A stretch of 64,000 nt of DNA, taken from contig JABACO010000005.1 in NCBI GenBank assembly GCA_013339895.1, forward strand, positions 1,393,190 through 1,457,189, written 5' to 3'. The position numbers and the translations under genes are program-made. The DNA is from Ephydatia muelleri. Its lineage: Eukaryota > Porifera > Demospongiae > Spongillida > Spongillidae. The notes beneath the pieces were generated by a model. It was given only the letters and a program-made list of their open reading frames with translations, was not told where the DNA came from and ran no database searches. This document shows positions 11,146-21,762 of this stretch, piece after piece. The number at the start of each line of letters is the position of its first letter. The stretch's first letter is position 1.

Positions 11146-12229
11146 CTATAACTGCTTGCTGATTTGCACAATTTTCAGTCTTTGTTTCTTGATGGCAGCA
11201 TCTGAGGAACAAATGTTTCTGGAAAATACATGTAAGGCTTCTGTTTTCTTGCTTTTCTTTTATTTACTTTTTCATAACTAGCATCAATGACAGAAACAAA
11301 AAGCTGACATTCAAATCGTATTTTGAAAAGTAGTTTGCATTCTTGTCTATGTGCCTCATGTAGATATATTGGAGCTACAGTACACAATTGAAGGTCACAT
11401 ATGCATGTCGCACAGATCTTATAAATTGAATAACAATAACATGAAAGAACTGAATACTCACAAACAACAAACAAAAAAACATACATACATTACATACATA
11501 CATAATTTTGTTTTAGCCTTGCAGACACATGATTGCACTGCGCAATATGGCAAATGAGAGAAGAGACAGCATCTCAGCCAGCCCATTACATGGGAATATG
11601 CCTTGTTTTGCTGCTCAGAGGGTTGATCAGACAATCATTTGTAGAACGTGGTTGCTTCTCACCCCATTGCACCAGAGGTGGAAAAAACAAAGGGTATAAA
11701 ATCTCCATGTTCAACATCTCAGAGGTGTGAAAGAGAGTTTGGAAACATAGCTAGATGCATTTGGGTGGAAGAGGCTTATGTCAAGAATGCATTCTGGCTT
11801 TTCAACTAAAACCATCTTGCTCTAATATCTACCCTGGCGCTGGCCTCAGCATCGGTGTTGGCTGTGAGGTAAGAAAATGTTTCTCCACTAAGAGGTTGTG
11901 GGCTTGGTTCTGTTGCAACATTATGGCATAATGGCAGTAATATCTCTGATGCCATTGTGTTAGGAAACCACCCAGATGGCAGGTCATGGCATGATCAACA
12001 GAGAACTGTTATCTGCTATTGCAGTGTTGAGGAACATTGGTAAGTACCCAGTCCTATCTCAGGCACAAAGCATCGCGAAACACTCTTTTGTTTAGATGGA
12101 AACCGTAATCTGCAATGGGAAGGGCAGATGGCCAGGAGGACAAACCTTTCACGAGCCTGGTCAAGCAGTGTTGCAACAATGGAGGCAGTAACATGCATAT
12201 TATGTAGACAATGACATCTTGATGGACGT
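11146..12229. other. Intergenic stretch, no clear gene
   Basis: Contains a short ACAT-rich run near 11478 and scattered fragments that may belong to the retroelement relic following it. No exon with convincing splice borders was found. Confidence 0.5.
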
Positions 12230-12880
12230 ACCTAAATCCTTAAAAAATAAAAGAACCAAAGACCCATCCCAGTTTTCCGATTTAATCCCATCTTTCTCTA
12301 TCCCCAACTTTATGTTACTTGGCGCCCCATTGCAGATGTCAATTCATGTTCCAATTTTATCCCTAAAAACATTTCCAGTGCATCGACCCTCCTATTTTAC
12401 TTGCAGAATGATGGGTTCATTGACCCACACATTGCACTTGTTCTCCATTTTAATGCAAGTTTTCGTAAACTTGCGTATGTTGCCAGGATGACACCCTCTC
12501 GATGGCAACTGCCACCCTTGAGCACTTCGATCACGAATGCTTCCCCCGAGTGCACTGGTATAAATGCTGCACAACAATCATGCATGTGGCTTCAAGCTCA
12601 ACTAAGCCCTCACAGGGGAGGCCTAGGTCTTCGATCACTTTCCTATGACTCTTCAATTGCATATATTTCCACCGCTAAGTCCCAAACTTGTCAATGAAGC
12701 GGGGGTTTCTGCTGGTGTGGCTGCAAGAGCTGTGAAATCACGGAGGCATGAGCAAATCCTCTGAGCTTGAATGGCAGTGCATTCCACTAGCAGTGGAAAC
12801 ATACGGAGCCTGGGATGAAGAGACACACAACGCTTTCTCCTACATAGCCATGCATGCGAGACGCCATCCTTAAAAATGGC
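12230..12880 (+). mobile_element. Retroelement fossil, reverse-transcriptase C-terminal region
   Basis: Several short stretches (GGLGLRSLSYDSSIAYIS around 12618-12665; LAVETYGAWDEE around 12780-12815) match the region after the polymerase core of a reverse-transcriptase family common in sponges and cnidarians; the same family is seen at 16330-17530. The copy is broken in several places, incomplete at both ends and looks old. Class (non-LTR or DIRS-like) cannot be settled from this fragment. Confidence 0.5.
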
Positions 12881-15566
12881 AGCAAATCCCACGTTTTGGT
12901 ATGGCTAGCTCAGTATCATACTCAAAGCAAATGCCAGAGGGCACTAACTACGCCACACCTATTATTATTTTTACGATGGGTAATTCCCTGGGGACTACCC
13001 CTAACATCAAAGGTCTGAAACTTTATCTGCTAGGCCATTACATATTGTGGCGTGTTTTCTGGATTAGAACGAGCGACGGAATGACTAGCCAGTAAGTGGC
13101 GTACGTATGGGAGTATGAATGCGTTTCACTCATTTTGTGGTTGGTAGAGCAGCGAATAAAGCTAAAAATAAATGTTTATGTGCCATTCACTGGTCATGCA
13201 AAGCCATCTAGGTCAGCCAGACACGTATCAGTAATTAGAATTCGATCGATTGGATAGAGACATATAGCGTTTGTTAAAATGTAGGTTGTTAATTAGGTGG
13301 ACAAGACCAAACATTACACTGCTCGTTACGGGAGCAGCATCAACCAGCAGTGCATTGGGTGTGTTGCTACGTATGGACGGTACGGTAACGGTACAACGCT
13401 TGTGTCATAACAAGTAATATACCTATTTACCCAGTCCTTGTGAATGGCCGTGCACTTTCGTTTTCTTTTTTATTTTTGCGGATGGTTTAATTAAACGCGG
13501 AAATGGGCGTACTCATGGGCTTGTAGTTGCTTTCGTTTAAATGCTCTGCCTCTCAGCGTGTGTTCAAACTACTGTCATGCGTATTCAGGGCTGCCAAAGG
13601 CCAGCTGGCCTGTCCTGACGACCACGCCCACTACTACACCAGTAAGTGTACAGTTATGCAGCCTGTCTATCATTTTGGTTGGTGATATTTGTCCTGCAAG
13701 GCATCTTGAAGGAACCTCTTCAGATGCATGCAACAAATTCACTCAAGGCTAAACTGTCAGCAAGAACATGGGGGGGGGGGGGGGGAGAGCAAATCATCAC
13801 ACCATGCATGTGCTACACGTTTCATGGCTTTATCCTGCTCGACTTGTGCAAACATTATATACAGATTATCTCTGACTTGTGTGAGACTGAGGAGATGTAA
13901 GATACTGCTCAAGCTGCCATTTCTCATTTTGGCTGTTAGTACCAGAAATGGGATTGGAAACGGGGCGAATCAACACTAATTTAATACGCGCAATCCTCGA
14001 ATGAATCTTTACAAGTGGCTTAGAATGGCACTTAGAATTACAACAGACAATATGGACTAAAGAGTTTTTCTCAGGCCTTTGGATTTTTGTTTGGTTTTTT
14101 GTTGGATAACATTCATCTTTCTACCCATGCACTGGGATAAAAACCACTGGACCGTGATCCACATTTTGGCTATCTTCTTAAGCAGTGCAGTGCTGCAATC
14201 CCTGCCCATTTCAACGCTTGCGAGACATTATCTCCGGACCAGGTCGAGGACAGGATTACACCTTCTGAATCAGGCACATACATTTGAAGCACGAGGAATT
14301 GCCAAGGATTAGATGGAGATGAAGTGCATGCCAACGTAAATCGTACTATTGTAATTGACATTTCAAGCAGTCAGGCATCCTGGCCTGACCTTCGGCAGCT
14401 CTGTGCGTAATTAATTCATACAGACTAGGCAATGGATCACATTCAATCAGGTGATGGACTTGACAAAGACAAACCAATATTAGCAGATGGTTGTTAAGGC
14501 GACCATACACTAGGCAACATGCTGTGTGCAACTCAATGAATATGAGTAAATTGTAATCTATAGTAGTAATTTATGAATTTACTGAAATTTAACTCATATT
14601 CGATTGAGTTACATGCAACATGTTGCCTAGTGTACGGTTGCCCTTACGTATGCAGGTGTGTTGCAAATTGCACTGTTGATTTTAATAATCAGATTAAAAT
14701 TATGCAGTTCTCCATATAATGATGGCCCTCGGATTGACAGCACACAGTGTCCAGTGAGTTATGAATATAATAAAAATGTATTAGTCACTTTCTTCAATAT
14801 TGTGTTGTGTTGTGGTTTAGTGATAGTATTGAAGTTGGAAAGCACCCAATGTGGTAGTGGTAACTATGTAGGGTTGTAGCCCCACCAAGTTAAAGACTGA
14901 TGTACAATACATTTATATTATGTTATACTTGTATATTGTACTGTTCACATTTCAAAGATCAGTCTGTTGTTTTATACGTCACTTTAATGGGCTAGAGTTG
15001 CTTTGTGGTAACCTAAATTCTCAATAAGTTCATAATGAGAATACATAGAAGGCACCAACTTGTTTTGTACACCCTATAGGAAAGAATTTTCTTGTACTTA
15101 ACACCAACTATATGGTGTTTGCACCATCATGTTACCTCACCAGGTGCATATGGTGCTTCTATGTCTTTGCATTACATATGGACCTTAAAAAAACTGTGTG
15201 TGGTCCAAGAACAGTGTTTGCATGCCAAGTCTCATACAAAATACGATGCTACTTTACAATAGCTAATAGCTAAAGCATCAATTATCCCACGTGGTAATAA
15301 TCATTCTTAAATCGTGATTTTCAGCATTAGTGGCGATTCTTATGTAATACCTTGTATTAATTCTTAAATGGCAATCACCACTACTGCAATACATTGCAAT
15401 ATTCACAAGGATAATCAGGAGTAAAAAAAAGAATAATTTGGCATATAATCAATGAGTCTGAAGTCATTAACTTAGTTTGTATGCAGAAAAAGTATTTTAG
15501 CAATGTGATGATTATGAATGTTTGTAGAGCTGCTCCACAAAATAGATGTATCACATCTTCTCAAAG
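12881..15566. other. Intergenic stretch with small repeats only
   Basis: Holds a G16 run at 13770-13785 and an inverted-repeat element at 14493-14647. I see no gene; short frames lack splice or similarity support. Confidence 0.55.
14493..14647. mobile_element. 155-bp inverted-repeat MITE
   Basis: The left end GTTAAGGCGACCATACACTA continues into GGCAACATG, and the right end is its near-perfect reverse complement; arms of about 55 bases flank a short AT-rich loop. No coding capacity. Size and structure fit a non-autonomous DNA transposon of unknown family. Confidence 0.7.
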
Positions 15567-15671
15567 GGTTGTAAGACGCTCCAGGAGGAAGTGGACAAAC
15601 TGAAGACGGAACTAAACCAGGCGCAGTTAATTTATCTATTGCCAACAAGCCAACTAGCTGCAGCTTTAAAG
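15567..15671 (+). CDS. Candidate coiled-coil exon upstream of USP-2
   Basis: A 105-base stretch with an AAAG acceptor and an AAG/GTATTG donor, open in phase 0 at both ends, reads as a heptad-rich helix (CKTLQEEVDKLKTELNQAQL). Its composition matches the coiled-coil exons that open the USP-3 gene (51502-53326), also phase 0. It may be an N-terminal exon of the USP-2 gene, now separated from it by element insertions; it could also be a stranded duplicate. Confidence 0.45.
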
Positions 15672-15752
15672 GTATTGTGCATTTTGTAACAGCACTATTA
15701 CTTCCATGCTCTGGCATTTATGCCAATTATTCTCTCATCTCTCTCACTCTTC

Positions 15753-15818
15753 ACTCCTCCATATCTCTATCTCTCTCTCTCTCTCCATCATCTACACTTC
15801 CAGCACTGTTCACTCCAT

Positions 15819-15855
<37 letters not shown>

Positions 15856-15883
15856 TCTGCTTCTCTCTCTCTCTCCTCTCTCT

Positions 15884-15930
<47 letters not shown>

Positions 15931-15945
15931 TCTCTCACACATTTA
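15753..15945. repeat. CT microsatellite
   Basis: Nearly uninterrupted (CT)n with short TCAT or TCC interruptions, followed by an ATATAT run. Serine/leucine-rich frames here are artefacts. Confidence 0.95.
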
Positions 15946-16329
15946 TATATATATAATTCTCATAAAACACATAATAATAATAAGCACTGCTTTCTGTTCA
16001 AATGTCCTTTCAAGACACCTTCTAGATATTGTGTGCTATGTGTTATTATAATATGTACATGTTCTTGTGTAATGTATGTATGTGTTTTCAATAATAATAA
16101 TAATAATAATGGCTTGCAGGGCAGGGACTGAGAAGATAATTCATAGTTTAAGAAACTGTATCGGAGACCATATATTAGATATGCAGATATAGATACAGAT
16201 GAGGAATGTTTACAACTACTTTCTCCAGGCCTGGTGCCTAGATGATGGCGTGCTTGCAGGTAATCGGTCTGCACTCTTAGGGTTGAAGAACTGGGACCTC
16301 ATATGGGACTTTCATTAATTTTTCTTAAT

Positions 16330-17530
16330 CCTGAGGTCTTCAGCCCACAGGGCAACAATTTATTCCCACCAGCAGTGAAGTCATCTATCTTACCTAACTT
16401 AAGCATCCTGGGGGTACCAATAGGTGACTATCTGCATTGCTCCCACTTCATAGCCTTCAAATGCTAAGGTCCTGCTCACTGCCCTAGTAGAGGAGACTGT
16501 GGTTCATCTCCATGTAGTAGCATCCCTCCTTCGAATATGTGGCAGCTACTGTAAGCTAGTTCATCTAGCAAGAACCACACCTCCTAGCCTTTCCTATGAT
16601 TCTCTGCATGCTCTTTGATGAGGAGCTAAGATGTTGCTTCTCGACTTGCATAGCAGTTGATATTTCAGATGAATCACTGGCAACAATGCACAAGTTAGCC
16701 TCAGCTTTGGAGGGCTTGGCTTTCGATCTCTATCTCATTGCTCATACGCTTCTTTCATCTCCTCTCTGGCTTCCTCCTCATTTAGTGAGTGCCATTTCAA
16801 AGTTGAATGCTCTTGTGTCCCCATCTGAAGTCATCTCAGTCGAGTCTTCTTTATCCTCTCCTCTCTCCCAGCATGCTGTGTCTATGAAGCTGGCTGATCA
16901 TCTTTTTCAGTCAATGTTTATGGCCTCCACTCCTGCGAATAAGGCTAGGCTTCTTTCTGCTTCTGCACCTCACACTAGATCTTGGATTTCCGTCGTCTCT
17001 TCTGTAGGTTTAGGCTTGCACCTTGACCCAGGTGAGTTCAAGTTGCTGTGAAGTGGTGGCTGGGTATGAACTCCTCAGTAGGATCAGTGTGCCCGTTCTG
17101 CCCAGACATCACTTAGGATACTCATGTACTTGCCCACATTGGAGTGCGGGTAGAGGTTGGCCCCCAGCCACAGCAAGACCCGCCCAGCTGATATACTGAT
17201 TCCCAATTGGGTCATGGGCAGGACAGAAGCCTTGGATATGTCTGTCACATCACCGCTTAATTCACAAACCTTATTGGAAGCGGGAGTGACAGCCACTGCT
17301 GTCGCACTTGCAAGAAAACATCAAGAAAACAACCCTAAGTGTTCTGAGCTGGGTTGGGTTTGCATTCCTGTAGTGGCTGAAAGTTATGGGGCATGGGATA
17401 AAGAAGCCACACAACTGTTTTCCACAATTGCCTCAAGAATTGCCACCCTGAGCAGCAAACCTAAATTTATGGCCGCCTTAACTTACAACTGGTTAGGGCA
17501 AATGCCACATCCATCCTAACCAGGTTAATG
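16330..17530 (+). mobile_element. Retroelement fossil, second copy
   Basis: Same family as 12230-12880 and better preserved: a stretch with TPANKARLLSASAPHTRSW and SVGLGLHLDPGEF (16930-17040), a CPFCP zinc-knuckle remnant, then RPADILIPNWVMG and CSELGWVCIPVVAESYGAWD (17170-17400). The RPAD motif followed by a conserved Asp could be part of a restriction-like endonuclease, but that is uncertain. The element is broken at several points and lacks its 5' part. Confidence 0.6.
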
Positions 17531-17660
17531 CCCCCATCTTATTGATTTGCTGTTTGGTCTGTGTGCAGATTTTATTATATGTATGTAATTGTTATTATTA
17601 TTATTTAATGGGATAAACATATACAGCACTTATAAGATAAATGAATGCACCCTACTATTG

Positions 17661-17860
17661 CTAATAGTCAGGGACAAAACATCTGGAGAGGATGGCTGTG
17701 GCGTTGGCTCTAACTAAGTTGAGGTTCAGCCTGCCATATAAGGCAGCTAGGACCTCAGCCTTAGCCCTGTTGGAGCTAGTTGCAAGGCGAGAGGCCAGAA
17801 GTGAAAATGACTCCATTGCTTTTGTCCCCCCAAGCACCATATGCCTCAACCACCATTGGG
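17661..17860 (-). mobile_element. Retroelement fossil, inverted 3' piece
   Basis: On the minus strand the stretch with LYGRLNLNLVRANATAILSR matches the extreme C-terminus of the same family as the neighbouring plus-strand fragment, but lies in opposite orientation, so a rearrangement or a separate insertion is needed. Confidence 0.5.
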
Positions 17861-18273
17861 ACGCAAATCCACCCTAGAATAATAATAATACTATATTTCT
17901 ATTATAATAATTGGGATTGTTTCTGAAAAGGGACCTAATGCATATTTTTTTGGTTAATATTCTAGAAGTCTGAAATGTCCTCTACACATTGCTTCTTATG
18001 CATTGTAATCAGCCATACATTTCAATGCAATCGTTACATTACTATTGCACGTACTGGAAATTTTATAATTTATGCACTACATGTTGGTCCCTTTCGTGGA
18101 AATGATGCCAATTATTATATTATAATGTACTATTGCTTTTCTAATACATTGAGGACGAGAATATTGTTATGGATTTACATACTCACATATGCATCAGTAA
18201 ACTCTGACCATTTTCATCCATTACGAATGTATGCTTTATAAAGTATACTTTGTCTCATTTTACTGCATCACAG

Positions 18274-18327
18274 GAGAATAAGCATTCATCAAGTGATTTA
18301 CAGCTTCAACTTACGGCCAACGATGAA
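18274..18327 (+). CDS. Candidate small exon upstream of USP-2
   Basis: Eighteen codons between a CACAG acceptor and a GTGAGT donor, phase 0 at both ends, reading ENKHSSSDLQLQLTANDE. It has the same phase as the coiled-coil exons of USP-3 and could be an N-terminal exon of USP-2. Weak evidence because it is so short. Confidence 0.3.
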
Positions 18328-18969
18328 GTGAGTAAAGAAGATTTTTTTCTGTGTAACTTTTATCAATTTATTCAGAGCTTGACCAATTTCTATCAGAATT
18401 ACTACTTAACGATTCACATAAAACAAGATACATGGAGGATATATGTGTTGAGTGTAATCTGATCATTCTTGTGATGACAAACAAATTAGAACTAATGAGG
18501 TAATAATTTAGAATGTTTTATTTTCTAAAAAACCTTTGAGGGTAGCAGAGTATTGTGCTATGTAATGCTTTCTTCTAGTCTGTTCAAATGCTCAGCTCAC
18601 TACTGTCACATGCAGTTTAGATTAAGAAGACAAACAATTTAGGTTTTGGCCGAAGATGCTAAGTTTGTCATAGCACATCCTTTTGTGTGCACCATGCATG
18701 ATGAATTTAAACCCCTGAAGAATACCACATGTAGAGTATAGCACAATTGGAAATGTATTTAATTTCTTCTAGTCATTAATGCATCAGTACAATCAAACTC
18801 CATGCAATGGGAATCAATTAACAGTACAGACTATTGCACAACCTATTTGTCAAACTGAATAATGTACTATCTCAGAGACCTTGAGAGAGTGTATGTGTAT
18901 ATTATTCCACCTTTTGTGTGGTTAGAATACACAAAACTGGTAACGTACCCTGGTGCATACAAATATGAA

Positions 18970-19132
18970 CGTCTCTCAAAGAGTTGTAAGGAGCTCCGGG
19001 AAGGAAGTGAAAATTCCATCTGAAGCCTGGAAACAAAACCAAGCATGGGGCACAAATGCAAAACTAGAGATGAGTAACAATGAACTTTGAGATTCAAGCA
19101 ATGAAGTCAACTAGCCGCTGCTTTAAGGTATG
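18970..19132 (+). pseudogene. Decayed copy of the 15567-15671 exon
   Basis: The landmarks CTCTCAAAGAGTTGTAAGG..AGCTCC near the start and AGTCAACTAGCCGCTGCTTTA near the end match the exon at 15567-15671 and its borders, but the middle has diverged and its frame is interrupted. It shows that the coiled-coil exon was duplicated in this region. Confidence 0.55.
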
Positions 19133-19520
19133 ACACATTGACTGAGATGAGAGACTGGTGGCTACTGCAATTGCATACACACCACAGTCAGAATTGTTGG
19201 TCTTCTGCTCAACATCAATAAATCTAACATCTACTGCATCATTGGTGGAAAACATCAGAGCACAAATCTGATCAATAGTACATTGTGACAGTGATTGGTA
19301 AAAGCTATCATAAATATTGTCTGTTGATGCTGGCAGGCCAATACCAGATATTGTCAGCCAATGGTTTGTACCATTGTGCAGTATTTGGATGAACTCACTT
19401 CTAAGAACATCAAACAACAACTGAGTTCCTAGTGTAGTATTTTGAAATCATGCTGCTCCAAACTGATAGTGTCATAAAGCCATCCGGTACTGGATAAGGT
19501 AGTATTTCTTCCAATGAGCA
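19097..19520 (-). mobile_element. C48-type (Ulp1-like) protease fragment, probably element-derived
   Basis: The minus strand carries the C-terminal half of a Ulp1/adenain-type cysteine protease: NHWLTISGIG (catalytic His), IYDSFY (Asp) and NNSDCGVYAIA (Cys) in the correct order. Stand-alone domains of this type are frequent in transposable elements of sponges and cnidarians, so this is treated as a fossil piece. It is incomplete at the N-terminus and looks broken. A host SUMO or Ubl protease is the alternative. Confidence 0.5.
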
Positions 19521-20120
19521 TCTAGTTGCAACCTTGACTGGAGAGGTCAAATTCAAGAATAAAATACAATGCACTAATAACTATGAAGGAATAAAACTAC
19601 CTAATGTCGCAAACATGGTGTATTATTTATTATAGTAAATGCATTCCATGTAAATCAACTCATGCATACATACAGAGAGTAGTAACAATGCACTGGTGTA
19701 ACTACATGTATAGTAGGTCTTATCCTTTGTTGGTGAGCAGGACTTCATTTCTGTATTGTTGTCTAGTGTCATATACCCATTCACATAGTGCATCCAAGTC
19801 ACAAAGGTGACATCAAACAGTATGCTTTGTCTATGAGGGAGGCTCTTTAATTGATGTTATTTTGCAGATCTTTATCCAATACATAGAGAGATACACATCT
19901 TCAACAATTTTGTGACAGGCTACACCTTTCTTGAATTCTACAAAGCTTTCATACAACCCATCATTACAAATGACAAAGTCACCACCACAAACCTCCCTTA
20001 ATAAAGTATCTTATTGTAATTGATGAGGCTGTAGCCACAAATCTACCATCAGATCTCTGCTTGGTGCAAACTCACCTTCATTGAAATGCATACTTTAGGG
20101 CTGGGAGATAAGATAAAAGT

Positions 20121-20912
20121 AAAGGGACCTAGCGTGTATTATAAAAAAGCATAATAAAAATGCCTTACGTTTGAAATGCTATAACTTCCGAAGGGTTAAC
20201 GCTATCGTCTTCCTATTTTCAGCACTTCATACTACACCATTTCTCTATGGTAAAATACATTTTGGGATCTTGAACATGCTCCATGCCAGTATCGCGATGT
20301 CCGATACCCCACCGGGTTCAAACCCGCCATAACTTTCTGTAGGAGTAATCAAATCGCTTCAAATTCGGTTTGTAGGTGGAGAGGTCCTATACCTATCTAT
20401 TTGTTCTGTTCGTTAATTATTATGCAATCCGTTACGGAGATACAGTTGAACAAACTACGTGCACATTTTCGCGCTCGTTTCGCGCCAATGATTTGGGCAA
20501 ATTGCGCTCCGCTCAATGTATGGGGAAGCGGGGATTATTACATTGGCGCGAATCAAGCGGGAAAACGTGCACGTAGTTTATTCAACTGTATCTCCGTAAC
20601 AGATGGCATAAAAAATTAACGAACAGAACAAATCGATAGGTATAGGACCTCTCTACCTACATGCCGAATTTGAAGCGATTTCATTACTCCTACAGAAAGT
20701 TATGGCGGGTTTGAACCCGGTGGGGTATCGAACGTTGCAATACTGGCAAGGAGCAAGTGCAAGATCCCAAAAAGTATTTTACCATAGAGAAATGGTGTAA
20801 TATGAAGTGCTGAAAATAGGAAGACGATAGCGTTAACCCTTCGGAAGTTATAGCATTTCAAACGTAAGGCATTTTTATTATGCTTTTTTATAATACACGC
20901 TAGGTCCCTTTT
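20121..20912. mobile_element. Large foldback element, about 390-bp arms
   Basis: The sequence from AAAGGGACCTAGCGTGTATT reads back as its reverse complement from 20912, and the match continues with few mismatches almost to the centre near 20516 (left GCGCTCGTTTCGCGCCAATG against the right arm CATTGGCGCGAATC). Nearly the whole 790 bases can pair. There is no transposase; a foldback-type non-autonomous element or palindromic duplication fits. Confidence 0.85.
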
Positions 20913-21262
20913 CTCGGAAACTTTCCCATTTATTAAAATCAAACCGGTATGATTAGCTTACATCAAATTCATCTACATCAGCACAATACGACAAACATAG
21001 CAGTACCTGTTTTCCATAAACACAGTAGATGTGAAGAATACAACTGGTCATCAAGAGCATTATTATTCACAGTGTTTGCATTCAATGACTAAAACTGGTA
21101 CATATTTTCCTGTCAAAAAAATACCTGCAAACGAATCAAATGATGATTAGAAGTTCCTCTAGCTTGAATAGTGGTCATTATTATGTGAGACAGCCCTTTT
21201 TCCTATGTGTTTACAACTGAGTGGTACACACATGCAGTGTAATGGTTAATCAAATTACACAG

Positions 21263-21376
21263 GTTCTTCAAGAGAGGAACACAAAGGATGCAGAACGCAT
21301 ACAATATTTAGAAAGTCAACTCTCTCAGATGGAACAGCAATTGGAAAATCTCACTGACAAGCAGAAAATGAAAACT
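21263..21376 (+). CDS. Coiled-coil exon of the USP-2 gene
   Basis: Acceptor TTACACAG, 38 codons in phase 0, donor GTGAGT. The heptad-rich sequence includes YLESQLSQMEQQLENLTDKQ. It resembles the coiled-coil exons that precede the first USP domain of USP-3. Its phase 0 end does not match the phase 2 start of the Cys-box exon at 21763, so an undetected exon or a different border lies between them. Confidence 0.5.
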
Positions 21377-21762
21377 GTGAGTGAAGTTATTCCCTACATG
21401 TCTATTGACTCAAAGACAAACTTCATTATCTATCCACAACCTATGTGGATGGATACAACTGATACCTACATTAATTGTATGTAATATTTTAAGTTATTGA
21501 AAAGAGAGAGAGGGGAGGAAGGGAGAGAGAGGGGATGGAGAGAGGAAGGATGGAGGGAGGAAGGGAGAGAGGGAAGGATGGAGGGAGAGAAGAGGCAAGA
21601 CACTTTTAATTAATTTGTGCCTACTGTGCATGGCATACAAAGCATTTTATTGATTGTTCATGTTTTCAGGCATCCTCATACAATTCCCAAAGCTACACAT
21701 TGTATCAGTAAGCTGAAAGGGGTGTAATATTTGTACACACTTCTACCAGCATGCTATTGCAG

